Of a stretch of 64,000 nt of DNA, positions 16,813 to 25,120 are shown in pieces (position 1 is the first letter of the stretch; each line of letters starts with the position of its first letter). The notes below the pieces were generated by a model that was given only the letters and a program-made list of their open reading frames with translations, searched no databases and was not told the origin of the DNA. The position numbers were made by a program, and so were the translations under genes. The stretch is from Desulfosporosinus acidiphilus SJ4 (GTDB lineage: Bacteria; Bacillota; Desulfitobacteriia; Desulfitobacteriales; Desulfitobacteriaceae): positions 124,001-188,000 of the forward strand of contig NC_018068.1 in NCBI RefSeq assembly GCF_000255115.2. The letters run 5' to 3'.

Positions 16813-16839
16813 GATGAGGATGCGATAGCATCCTCTTTT
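16813..16839 (+). terminator. Rho-independent terminator after rplT
   Basis: GAGGATGC/GCATCCTC with a GATA loop and a TTTTT tail. Repeat A copy 2 starts at the end of this T-run. Confidence 0.93.
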
Positions 16840-16963
16840 TATACTATCGGAAAGTATAACTTTCGGTTGTATACTGCAAGAAGAGTTAATACGTGCAAAG
16901 ACAGTGCCTTCGTCCTCTAGCATAAGTGCAACTAGGCAGCCGCCTGCCAAGTTTTCTCTTTAT
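16840..16963. repeat. Dispersed repeat family A, copy 2
   Basis: TATACTATCGGAAAGTATA starts directly at the T-tail of the rplT terminator. CTGCAAGAAGAGTTAATACG, the AGACAGTGCCTTCGTCC core and GCCAAGTTTTCTCTTTAT follow. It is highly similar to copy 1 (13289-13490) over about 105 bp and lacks the extra GCC-rich segment of that copy. 16964-17076 contains no gene; a GGATAG/CTATCC hairpin lies at about 17038-17057. Confidence 0.85.
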
Positions 16964-17090
16964 ACGACCTGAAAGGTTGTACTTTTAGGCTTTGAACGGC
17001 TAAAGCTCGGTCGAATTTTATAATTAACCTTGCTAATGGATAGACAATATCTATCCTAAAGGTGGTCCTTATGCCTTTGGAGGTGGAACT

Positions 17091-17885
17091 GTGCTGGAGT
17101 CCTTACAAAATGAACAGGTGAAATTTGTTGCTTCTTTACAGCGACGGAAAGTTCGCGACGAGACACAGCTCTATGTCATAGAAGGATGGCGATTTGTTGA
17201 AGAGGCCGTACATAGGAATGCTCCGTTAAAAAAAGTATATGTTAGTTCCAAGCGGAATCCATCGGATTGGGAATCCCTAAGAGAGGGATTACTGGCCCGG
17301 AATATCCCCTTTGAAGAAACAGATGACCGCGTTTTGCGTAAGATGTGTTCCACCGAAGAACCGCAAGGGATTTTGGCGGTAGTTCAGCAAATAAAGTATA
17401 CTTGGGAAGACGTTGTACTTGACAAGGGGTCGGTGTTTCTTATCTTAGACGGAGTTCAGGACCCGGGAAATTTGGGGACAATTCTCCGCACAGCGTTAGC
17501 TGCCGGAGTTCGCTATATCTGCTTAACTTCCGGGACTGTCGATGTTTATAATCCCAAAGTGCTGCGCAGCACTATGGGGGCAATTTTTTCTTTGGTAATT
17601 CTCTCAAACCTTTCTCCTGATGACGTGTTGGTTTTCTGCCAAGAAAAAGGTTTAAGAGTATTTATGGGAGATACGAAAGGGAGAGTCCTTTACCAGGCCA
17701 ATTTAAAGAATGGCCCCCTGGCTTTGCTTGTTGGCAATGAAGGAAATGGACCTTCTCGTTCCTTTCGCAATGCGGACGTTGAAAGAGTGACAATTCCTAT
17801 GGCTCAGAGCGTAGAATCCCTTAATGTAGCTATGGCTGCGGGAATTCTCTTGTACGAGATCGTACGTCAAAGGGATTTCTTGTAA
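17091..17885 (+). CDS. TrmH/SpoU family RNA 2'-O-methyltransferase
   Basis: A 264-residue SPOUT-class methyltransferase that would methylate a ribose 2'-OH in rRNA or tRNA. An N-terminal substrate-binding domain (residues 1-95) precedes the knotted catalytic domain with motif 1 DGVQDPGNLGTILRTALAAG, motif 2 LLVGNEGNGPS and motif 3 IPMAQSVESLNVAMAAGILLYE, each described separately. GTG 17091 follows TTTGGAGGTGG at good spacing. Placement before pheST is common in Firmicutes. Which RNA and nucleotide it modifies cannot be told from sequence. Confidence 0.92.
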   Translation: MLESLQNEQVKFVASLQRRKVRDETQLYVIEGWRFVEEAVHRNAPLKKVYVSSKRNPSDWESLREGLLARNIPFEETDDRVLRKMCSTEEPQGILAVVQQIKYTWEDVVLDKGSVFLILDGVQDPGNLGTILRTALAAGVRYICLTSGTVDVYNPKVLRSTMGAIFSLVILSNLSPDDVLVFCQEKGLRVFMGDTKGRVLYQANLKNGPLALLVGNEGNGPSRSFRNADVERVTIPMAQSVESLNVAMAAGILLYEIVRQRDFL

Positions 17886-17909
17886 TTTCCAAGGATGCTA
17901 TGCTATAAT
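17880..17909 (+). promoter_or_regulatory. SigA promoter of pheST
   Basis: TTGTAA (17880-17885), 18 bp and TATAAT (17904-17909). It overlaps the end of the upstream methyltransferase gene. Confidence 0.7.
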
Positions 17910-17929
17910 AACGTGAGAAAATGTTGATG

Positions 17930-18190
17930 GATTATAAAATATAAGCGATGATTGGGTAAAAAGGATGCTTTTCTTCACAGGGAGGCAGGCCGAAGACTGT
18001 AAGCCTGCTAAGAAAATATCCTCCTCTTAGAGTAAGAGGTTAAAGTTCGCCTAGGAGTGGCCTTCTGATCTGTAGGAAGGTACGGTTTCCTCCGTTATCA
18101 GGAACATGAGTGTGGCAGAAAAAGCCAAACCAGGGTGGTACCGCGAGAATGACGCTCGTCCCTATTAGGGGATTGGGCGTTTTTATTATT
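17930..18190 (+). ncRNA. T-box leader of pheST (phenylalanine)
   Basis: The T-box core AGGGTGGTACCGCGAG lies at 18132-18147, followed by terminator pairing ACGCTCGTCCC with GGGGATTGGGCGT and a TTTTTATT tail (about 18151-18187). Stem I elements precede it from about 17950. The phenylalanine assignment comes from the downstream pheST genes; I could not fix the specifier triplet with certainty. Confidence 0.9.
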
Positions 18191-18325
18191 TCGCATACTT
18201 CTGCAGTGTGCATTGGTCGAGTGTCTCTGATGCCAAACAAGTGCATACTCTCCACTGGAGACCTTCGGGATGGCGAGAAATGGATAAGGTTGTAGTATCG
18301 ACAGATTCAGGAAGTTTGAGAATTC
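18191..18325. other. Non-coding insert between the pheS T-box and start codon
   Basis: About 135 bp separate the T-box terminator from pheS. The segment GAGTGTCTCTGATGCCA (about 18219-18235) resembles AAGTGTCTCTGAAGCCA in the long form of repeat A1 (about 13409-13425), and GTGCATTGG/CCAAACAAGTGCAT could pair. It may be a diverged relative of that repeat's 3' portion. Confidence 0.4.
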
Positions 18326-18332
18326 GGAAGGG

Positions 18333-19364
18333 ATGGTTGACTTGAAGAAAGAAATACTTCGCATTGGAGAAGAGGCTTTGCGCGAATTGCAGCAATTGGA
18401 TAAGTCAGAAGCACTTCAGGAGCTTAAAGTGAAGGTGCTTGGCAAGAAAGGAACCTTAACCGCCTTGCTGCGCCAAATGGGCAGTTTAAGCCCTGAAGAG
18501 CGTCCGATTATGGGGCAAGTAGTTAATGAGATGCGCAGCCGCTTGGAAAAAGCCTGGGACGAACGGAGTGGTGAGTTAGAGGCTGTCGCTTTAGAAAAAC
18601 GGTTAGCAGCGGAACGCATCGACATATCCTTGCCCGGCAGTCATGTTACCCGCGGACATTATCACCCTTTAACTCAAGTTGTTGAAGAGATTGAAGATAT
18701 TTTCCTGGGCATGGGCTTCCAGATTGCTGAGGGACCGGAAATTGAATCGGATTATTACAATTTCGAGGCCTTAAATCTTCCTAAAGATCACCCGGCCAGG
18801 GAAATGCAGGACTCTTTTTACATTACGGAAGAAATATTGCTGCGGACTCAAACGTCTCCCGTACAGATCCGAACCATGGAGAAACTTCGCCCCCATTTGC
18901 CTGTAAAGGTTATCGCTCCTGGAACAGTTTATCGTAATGACGACGATGCCACACATTCTCCGATGTTCCATCAGGTTGAGGGACTTATGGTGGATCGGGG
19001 GATTCGAATGTCTGATCTTAAAGGAATTCTGCTGAATTTCTCTCGTCAGATGTTTGGTGAATCTCGGGAAATTCGCTTAAGGCCCAGCTTTTTCCCATTT
19101 ACTGAGCCCAGCGCTGAGGTTGATGTTTCCTGCATGCTTTGCGGAGGAGCGGGGTGTCGCCTTTGCAAGGGTACAGGGTGGATTGAAATATTAGGGTCAG
19201 GAATGGTACACCCCAAAGTCTTGGAAATGGGTGGATATAATCCCAAGGATGTTACAGGATTTGCTTTTGGCATGGGTGTGGAGAGAATTGCCATGCTGAA
19301 ATTCGGAATAGAGGATATGAGACTTTTATTTGACAATGATTTACGCTTCTTGCAGCAGTTTTAA
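18333..19364 (+). CDS. pheS: Phenylalanyl-tRNA synthetase alpha subunit
   Basis: Catalytic subunit of the alpha2-beta2 class II enzyme that charges tRNA-Phe. The 343-residue chain has an N-terminal coiled coil (to about residue 85), then the class II core with [15 protein letters not shown], the [14 protein letters not shown] motif region, [11 protein letters not shown] (motif 2 area), [18 protein letters not shown] and the motif 3 [14 protein letters not shown]. The GGAAGGG ribosome site abuts ATG 18333; TTG 18342 is a possible alternative start with better spacing. It is followed closely by pheT and is controlled by the T-box leader. Confidence 0.96.
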   Translation: MVDLKKEILRIGEEALRELQQLDKSEALQELKVKVLGKKGTLTALLRQMGSLSPEERPIMGQVVNEMRSRLEKAWDERSGELEAVALEKRLAAERIDISLPGSHVTRGHYHPLTQVVEEIEDIFLGMGFQIAEGPEIESDYYNFEALNLPKDHPAREMQDSFYITEEILLRTQTSPVQIRTMEKLRPHLPVKVIAPGTVYRNDDDATHSPMFHQVEGLMVDRGIRMSDLKGILLNFSRQMFGESREIRLRPSFFPFTEPSAEVDVSCMLCGGAGCRLCKGTGWIEILGSGMVHPKVLEMGGYNPKDVTGFAFGMGVERIAMLKFGIEDMRLLFDNDLRFLQQF

Positions 19365-19377
19365 GGGGGGAAAGACC

Positions 19378-21783
19378 ATGAAAGTTAGTATGGAATGGCT
19401 TCGCCAACTGGTGGATGTCGATCAGAACGCCGAAGAGTTGGCGGAAACCTTAACCAGGGGCGGAATTGAAGTAGAAAATGTTGAGAATCTTAGTAAGGGA
19501 TTTGAAAAAGTAGTCATTGGGGAAATTAGTTCTCTCACGAAGCATCCTGATGCCGATAGACTATGGGTTTGCGATGTAAATGTAGGTGAAGGAAAGGTTA
19601 CTATCGTTACAGGTGCCCAGAATTTGCAGGAGGGAGATAAAATTCCTGTTGCCATGATTGGTGCTGTCTTGCCTAATGACTTATCGATTCGCAAGTCAAA
19701 GCTCAGAGGGGTCGTTTCCGAAGGGATGCTCTGCTCCCGCGAAGAGCTTCTCCTTGATAATTCGGTAGGCTTGGCGCGCAGTGAAGGAGGTATTTTGGTC
19801 CTGCCTCCTGATGCACCCCTAGGAGAGAACTTCGGTAAATATCTTGGGCGGGAAGACAGTGTTTTGGACTTGGAACTTTATCCGAATCGCCCCGATTGTT
19901 TAGCAATGGTCAATGTGGCTCGCGAAGTGGCCTCCCTTACCGGAAAACAGCCGCATTTGCCGAAATGGGCTGATAAAACGAAGGGATTGGACCTTCCCGC
20001 TGCCGGGGATTTTCAGATAATTATTGAAGAGGAAGACTTATGCTGGCGCTACGCCGCTTTAGTTGTTGAGGATGTTCATATTGGCCCTTCTCCTGAGTGG
20101 ATGCAGCGGAGACTTAAGGCAGCCGGAGTTCGGCCTATCAGTAATATTGTCGATATTACAAACTACTGTATGTTGGAGATGGGGCAACCCTTACACGCCT
20201 TTGATCGGGATAAGATTAAGGGGAATATTCATGTCCGCACAGCCAAGGCAGGAGAGAAACTAGTTACCCTCGATGGGGTCGAACGTTCCCTTCAGACGGA
20301 TACCCTGCTTATTGCCGATGATCGGGAAGCTTTGGGAGTTGCGGGTGTTATGGGTGGTTTCGACAGTGAAATAACGCAGGAAACAAAGCGTTTATTAATC
20401 GAGTCCGCTCATTTTTCGGGAGTGAGTGTACGCAGAACAAGCCGCAGGCTGGGACTTAGGTCCGAAGCCTCAAACCGGTTCGAAAAGGGTGTTAATCCTT
20501 ACGGCTGTGTTGCAACGTTAGGCCGAGTGTGCGAATTGCTGATTGAATTAGGGGCAGGGCGCCCGGTGGCATTGCTTGATGAGCTGAAAACTCTCCCTCC
20601 TCGACGTCAAATCAGCCTTTCGGTAGAGCATACTGCCACTGTTCTCGGCTTGGAATTGAAGAATTCAGACGTTCGACAAGTCCTGGAAAACCTGAACTTT
20701 AAGTTCGAGGAAAAGGAAAATCTCTTTAATGTGGAGATTCCAACCTATCGGGCGGACTTGGAGATTGAGGAAGATCTCATGGAGGAGGTTGCCCGTCTAA
20801 GAGGTTACGATTTAATCCCTACAACCTTGCCGCAAGGAGATACGACCCAGGGAAGAAGGACAGCGGAACAAGAGTTTCGCCGTCGGCTGCGCAGGGTACT
20901 TGTCCAATCCGGAATGGATGAGGTAATGACTTATACCTTCACAGGTGCTGCCAGAGATGCTCAATGGGGGAGCGCTCAGCATTCCATTCCCTTACTCAAT
21001 CCCTTAAGGGAAGAACTTAGCGTAATGCGTACGTCGCTGGTTCCCGGACTATTAGAGGTCGCAGCAAAGAACGTCGCTCGGCGCAATACGGTGGTGAGTA
21101 TTTTTGAAGTTGGGATGACGTATTGGGGAGAGGAGAAACCGCTGCGCCGGCTCCCTCGTGAAGTATTGCAGGTAGCTGGGGTTGCCGTTGGGAAAAGCGG
21201 CCGGCATTGGCTAAATTCAGCAGTCCAGTATGATTTTTACTACCTCAAAGGGATATTGGAGGAAATTGCTCAGGAATTTGGACTTAAATTTGACTATCGA
21301 GTGCCTGAAAAACGTCCTCTCCTACATCCTGGTCGTTCTGCAGATATCTACCTTCACAAGGAATGTGTTGGCTTTTTGGGCGAGCTTCATCCTGCCCAAG
21401 AAAAAGAATGGGCTTTGGAGAAAGCAGTACTCTTCGAATTAGATTTAGGTGCTTTATTTAAGCACATGCGGCCGGTTGTGCGCGCTCAATCCATTCCGCG
21501 CTTTCCCGCCATCAATCGGGATTTGGCAGTGGTAGTATCCTTAGAGACTTCAGCGGCAGCGGTGATGACTAGGATTCGCAAGCTTGGGGGAGAACTATTG
21601 CAGAATGTGGAAATATTTGATGTCTATACAGGTAAGTCTATTCCGGAAGGCCGCAAAAGTCTCGCTTTTTCCTTAAGGTACCAATCTCTGGAACGAACCT
21701 TAACTGATGAGGAAGTAAATGCCTTGAATTCGCGCATTTTAGAGGGAATTCAGCAGGAATTTGACGCGGAATGGCGAAAATAG
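19378..21783 (+). CDS. pheT: Phenylalanyl-tRNA synthetase beta subunit
   Basis: Beta subunit of 801 residues, with tRNA-binding and editing roles. The N-terminal EMAP/tRNA-binding domain (about 40-150) contains KHPDADRLWVCDV and TGAQNLQEGDKIPVA. The B3/B4 editing domain includes PNRPDCLAMVNVARE and DITNYCMLEMGQPLHAFD, the B5 domain and a class II-like core follow, and an FDX-ACB domain ends the protein (IPRFPAINRDLAVVVS). The frame is open from 19330, within pheS, but AAGGGGGG and the conserved MKVSMEWLRQLV fix ATG 19378, 13 bp after pheS. Confidence 0.97.
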   Translation: MKVSMEWLRQLVDVDQNAEELAETLTRGGIEVENVENLSKGFEKVVIGEISSLTKHPDADRLWVCDVNVGEGKVTIVTGAQNLQEGDKIPVAMIGAVLPNDLSIRKSKLRGVVSEGMLCSREELLLDNSVGLARSEGGILVLPPDAPLGENFGKYLGREDSVLDLELYPNRPDCLAMVNVAREVASLTGKQPHLPKWADKTKGLDLPAAGDFQIIIEEEDLCWRYAALVVEDVHIGPSPEWMQRRLKAAGVRPISNIVDITNYCMLEMGQPLHAFDRDKIKGNIHVRTAKAGEKLVTLDGVERSLQTDTLLIADDREALGVAGVMGGFDSEITQETKRLLIESAHFSGVSVRRTSRRLGLRSEASNRFEKGVNPYGCVATLGRVCELLIELGAGRPVALLDELKTLPPRRQISLSVEHTATVLGLELKNSDVRQVLENLNFKFEEKENLFNVEIPTYRADLEIEEDLMEEVARLRGYDLIPTTLPQGDTTQGRRTAEQEFRRRLRRVLVQSGMDEVMTYTFTGAARDAQWGSAQHSIPLLNPLREELSVMRTSLVPGLLEVAAKNVARRNTVVSIFEVGMTYWGEEKPLRRLPREVLQVAGVAVGKSGRHWLNSAVQYDFYYLKGILEEIAQEFGLKFDYRVPEKRPLLHPGRSADIYLHKECVGFLGELHPAQEKEWALEKAVLFELDLGALFKHMRPVVRAQSIPRFPAINRDLAVVVSLETSAAAVMTRIRKLGGELLQNVEIFDVYTGKSIPEGRKSLAFSLRYQSLERTLTDEEVNALNSRILEGIQQEFDAEWRK

Positions 21784-21825
21784 AAAGCATTCCAGCAAAG
21801 CAGTAAGAGAGAGCGAGGGAAAAGT

Positions 21826-22083
21826 GTGACTCAAGAATCTGTCAAAATTGCCGTCGAAATTTTTGGAGAGAAGCATGTGGTCCGCGGTGAAGGAACAGAA
21901 GCATACATTCTAGGTTTGGCTCACGAAGTGGACAAAAAGATGCGTTTAATTTCCCAGCGGCTCCCTCGTTTAAACATTCATCAAATTGCGGTGTTAACAG
22001 CTCTCAATTTGGCAGATGATCTTGCTAAGCTGCGAGAGGAACAGGAAACTCTAATGCAGCTGCTGGGTGAAAAGACAGATTAA
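21826..22083 (+). CDS. zapA: Cell division protein ZapA
   Basis: An 85-residue FtsZ-associated protein that promotes Z-ring bundling. The N-terminal IAVEIFGEKHVVRGEGTEAYI matches the ZapA globular head, with AHEVDKKMRLISQRLP and an alpha-helical, coiled-coil C-terminus (NLADDLAKLREEQETLMQLL). GTG 21826 follows GAGGGA. Downstream of pheT is its usual place in clostridial genomes. A terminator follows. Confidence 0.88.
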   Translation: MTQESVKIAVEIFGEKHVVRGEGTEAYILGLAHEVDKKMRLISQRLPRLNIHQIAVLTALNLADDLAKLREEQETLMQLLGEKTD

Positions 22084-22098
22084 CAAGGATGATGTATG

Positions 22099-22125
22099 AG
22101 GCACCTGGGACTACCAGGTGCCTTT
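22099..22125 (+). terminator. Rho-independent terminator after zapA
   Basis: AGGCACCTGG pairs with CCAGGTGCCT (22099-22108 with 22113-22122); the T-tail is short (TTTG). The rest of 22126-22314 shows no gene. Confidence 0.75.
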
Positions 22126-22314
22126 GAAATTGCGGCGTTTGAGTAAAATTCTTATGAAGTAGTGTTAAATTTTATAAGAACTTTGCTTCTAAGAATTCTT
22201 TAAGTAAATGATAGAGGATTAATTTTCCTGGACAGTTTTGGTCTGGGGAGGAGAGAGGGATCATCCTAAAGTTGGTGCCAAAACTCATGGAAATATTGTG
22301 GGAGAGTATGGGAA

Positions 22315-22344
22315 TTGTACATATCGGGGCTAAACAATTATAAT
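22315..22344 (+). promoter_or_regulatory. Probable SigA promoter of the U32 peptidase gene
   Basis: TTGTAC (22315-22320), 18 bp and TATAAT (22339-22344), 53 bp upstream of the start codon. Confidence 0.6.
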
Positions 22345-22396
22345 AAAGTAAGTTTAATACCAATGAACAAGATATTGAGGGTGGAGCGAATATTTC

Positions 22397-25003
22397 ATGG
22401 ACAATCTCAGAGAACTAATAAAGGAAACAACGGAAACAACGGAAACAACAGAAACAATAGAAACAATAGAAACCCCAAAACGCCCTCTTGAGCTTCTGGC
22501 ACCTGCAGGGAGTTTTGAAGCCTTTAAAGCGGCTGTGGAAAACGGTGCCGATGCAGTTTACTTAGGAGGTAAGAGTTTTAGCGCTCGGGCAAGTGCCGCT
22601 AATTTTGATATGGAGGAACTGCGTAAAGCCGTTCGCTATGCTCACCAGCGTCAGGTTAAGGTGTACCTTACGGTTAATATATTAATTGCAGATCAAGAAT
22701 TTAAAGAATTGATGGACTATCTTTATGCGGTGTATGAGACTGGCGTGGACGCAGTAATATTACAGGACTTAGGGGTCGCGGCTCTCATTCAAGCTATTTT
22801 GCCGGAAATGGAAACGCATGGCAGCACGCAAATGACGATAAATAACACATGGGGTGTTCAACATTTGGAAAACCTTGGTTTCCGCCGGGTCGTCCTTGCC
22901 AGAGAAACTTCAGCAGCTGAAATGAAGACCTTGGCTGAGAACACGCCCTTAGACCTTGAAGTTTTTGTTCATGGAGCTCTCTGTATATGTTATTCAGGAC
23001 AGTGTTTGATGTCCAGCTTTATTGGCGGACGGAGCGGGAATCGAGGTACTTGCGCCCAGCCCTGCCGCATGACCTACCAACTTGTTGGTCAGGATCGTAA
23101 GAATCTATTGGCAGATAAAAACCTGGGTGAACATCTATTAAGCCCTAAGGACTTAAAGTTAGTGGAGGAATTAGCTGAATTAGAGCGTATCGGTGTTTAT
23201 TCCCTGAAAGTAGAAGGACGCATGAAACGTCCGGAGTATGTGGCTACGGTAATTAGGCTTTATAGGCAGGCCCTTGACCGGATTGAACATCAACAGGAGG
23301 ATAGCCCACTGCTCACTGACGAGGAGCATCAAGAATTATTGCAGATTTTCAACCGGGATTTTACCAAGGGATATTTAAAAGAAAACCCCGGTGCCAATTT
23401 GATGAGCTACAGTCGTCCGAACAATCGGGGGACACGCCTTGGAAGAGTGGTTGGCCTCAAGGGGGGACGGTTAGCACTTAAACTGGAGGCTGTTATTCAC
23501 ACTGGTGATGGGATTGAATTCTGGACTGGACGGGGGCGGGAAGGAATTACCGTCGGGACTATTTGGAAGGACGGTAATCAGCATGATGAAGGATTGCCCG
23601 GAGAAATTGTTCAGATCGAATTTTCAGCAATAGCCCATCCTGGGGACCGGGTTTTTAAAACAAACGACGTAAAACTGATGGAAAAGGCTCGTGAAAGCTT
23701 CCAAGAGGGTAATGAACAACGCAAACGCCCCTTAACAATGGTCTTGAGCGGACATATTGGCGATAAAATGATTTTAGAGGTGAACGAGGGTCCGCGGAGA
23801 GTTAAGGTATATTCGGCTAATCCGGCACAGAAGGCTTTGAAGCGGCCATTGACTTGGGAATATGCCTATCAGCAGCTTGGAAGATTAGGAACGACACCTT
23901 TCTGGCTTGATCAGCTGGAGGTGGAAGTTGATGAGGGCTTGATGCTGCCCGTGAGTGATCTTAACGAAATGCGTCGAATGGCCGTAGAGGAACTTCTCAG
24001 GGAAACCACTCGGCCGACAGTGGATCGGACTGTTTACAGACAAAGAATTGCCGTGTGGAAAGATCGACTGGAGAAAGAAAGGTCCGGTTCGGAAACGAAA
24101 GATGTCCCCCAAGTCTCTGTGGCTGTGAGTGATCCGGAAAGTCTTCATGCTGCTCTGGAGGCAGGAGCAAGAAGAGTTCTCATTGGTGGAGAACACTGGC
24201 GCTCGCGTCGAGGTTTTAAAATGGAAGAAATACGAGCGGGGTTTGAAATATGCCGTAAAGAAGCCATTGATTGTGTGTGGCGGCTGCCAAGGGTCTTGAA
24301 CGAGGCTCAAAGCTTAACACTTTTGTCAGAGCTTAAACAAGCCGCGCATTGGACTAAAAAGCCCAAAGTCATGGTCTCGAATCTCGGGGAATTGGAAATC
24401 CTGCATTCTTTAGATCCGGACTGGCCCTTTGAAACAGATTATTCCTTAAACGTATTTAACGAAGCAGGCCTTGCCCACTTTTTGCGTTTAGGTGCTCAAA
24501 GGGTGACCTTGTCTCCCGAATTACATCATGAACAGTTGGCTCATTTAGCAAAATGGGGAAGTATAGAGTATTTGGTTTTTGGCGATTTGGAAATGATGGT
24601 CAGTGAATACTGTCCCGTAGGCTCGACTTTGGGCGGTAAACAAGGAAATCATTGTTCGGGAGCCTGTGTCAAGGAACGTCATTATCTGCGAGATCGCTTG
24701 GGCTATGATTTCCCGTTGGAAACAGATCAGGAATGCAGGATGCATCTATATAATGTCAAAGTCTTAAATTTGTATGAGGAATTGCCTCAGCTTAAACGGA
24801 TGGGCGTCTCCAATATACGTTTACAGCTAACCCGTCAATCTTCTGAACAAGTTAAGCGGATTATTCGTTTATTTCTTGAGGCTTGGAATACGCAGCAGCT
24901 TGGAAAACGGACCCAGTGGACAGCGGATGAAGGTATGGCGGAGTTAACCTCTATGTTCGCGCAAGGTTTTACGAAGGGCCATTTTTTCAGAGGCGTTTTG
25001 TAA
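22397..25003 (+). CDS. U32 family peptidase with DUF3656-type C-terminal region
   Basis: An 868-residue member of the U32 collagenase-like family. After a low-complexity Thr/Glu-rich N-terminus (residues 10-25), PLELLAPAGSFEAFKAAVENG opens the TIM-barrel-like U32 domain; the family signature EVFVHGALCICYSGQC and the cysteine set GNRGTCAQPC are present near residues 195-220. A long middle and C-terminal region (about 330-868) matches the extended form, with further cysteines in CSGACVKE. Family members include RlhA, which hydroxylates a 23S rRNA cytidine, and protein-hydroxylation or protease roles have been proposed for others, so the reaction is uncertain. It is a single gene with its own promoter. 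Confidence 0.88.
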   Translation: MDNLRELIKETTETTETTETIETIETPKRPLELLAPAGSFEAFKAAVENGADAVYLGGKSFSARASAANFDMEELRKAVRYAHQRQVKVYLTVNILIADQEFKELMDYLYAVYETGVDAVILQDLGVAALIQAILPEMETHGSTQMTINNTWGVQHLENLGFRRVVLARETSAAEMKTLAENTPLDLEVFVHGALCICYSGQCLMSSFIGGRSGNRGTCAQPCRMTYQLVGQDRKNLLADKNLGEHLLSPKDLKLVEELAELERIGVYSLKVEGRMKRPEYVATVIRLYRQALDRIEHQQEDSPLLTDEEHQELLQIFNRDFTKGYLKENPGANLMSYSRPNNRGTRLGRVVGLKGGRLALKLEAVIHTGDGIEFWTGRGREGITVGTIWKDGNQHDEGLPGEIVQIEFSAIAHPGDRVFKTNDVKLMEKARESFQEGNEQRKRPLTMVLSGHIGDKMILEVNEGPRRVKVYSANPAQKALKRPLTWEYAYQQLGRLGTTPFWLDQLEVEVDEGLMLPVSDLNEMRRMAVEELLRETTRPTVDRTVYRQRIAVWKDRLEKERSGSETKDVPQVSVAVSDPESLHAALEAGARRVLIGGEHWRSRRGFKMEEIRAGFEICRKEAIDCVWRLPRVLNEAQSLTLLSELKQAAHWTKKPKVMVSNLGELEILHSLDPDWPFETDYSLNVFNEAGLAHFLRLGAQRVTLSPELHHEQLAHLAKWGSIEYLVFGDLEMMVSEYCPVGSTLGGKQGNHCSGACVKERHYLRDRLGYDFPLETDQECRMHLYNVKVLNLYEELPQLKRMGVSNIRLQLTRQSSEQVKRIIRLFLEAWNTQQLGKRTQWTADEGMAELTSMFAQGFTKGHFFRGVL
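22424..22474 (+). repeat. 9 bp tandem repeat inside the U32 peptidase gene
   Basis: Five full units of GAAACAACG-like sequence (GAAACAACG, GAAACAACG, GAAACAACA, GAAACAATA, GAAACAATA) encode repeated Glu-Thr-Thr/Ile. Slippage would change N-terminal length without shifting frame. Confidence 0.9.
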
Positions 25004-25120
25004 ATACAGATCTATGATGAGTAGTTCTCTTGAGTCTCTAATCTAAAGACGAAAGTAAAATTCGTGTGTTACTGAGGTAGTTGCGTTTTAGTGTATTTGA
25101 GGAGGAGAAAACCAGGAACT

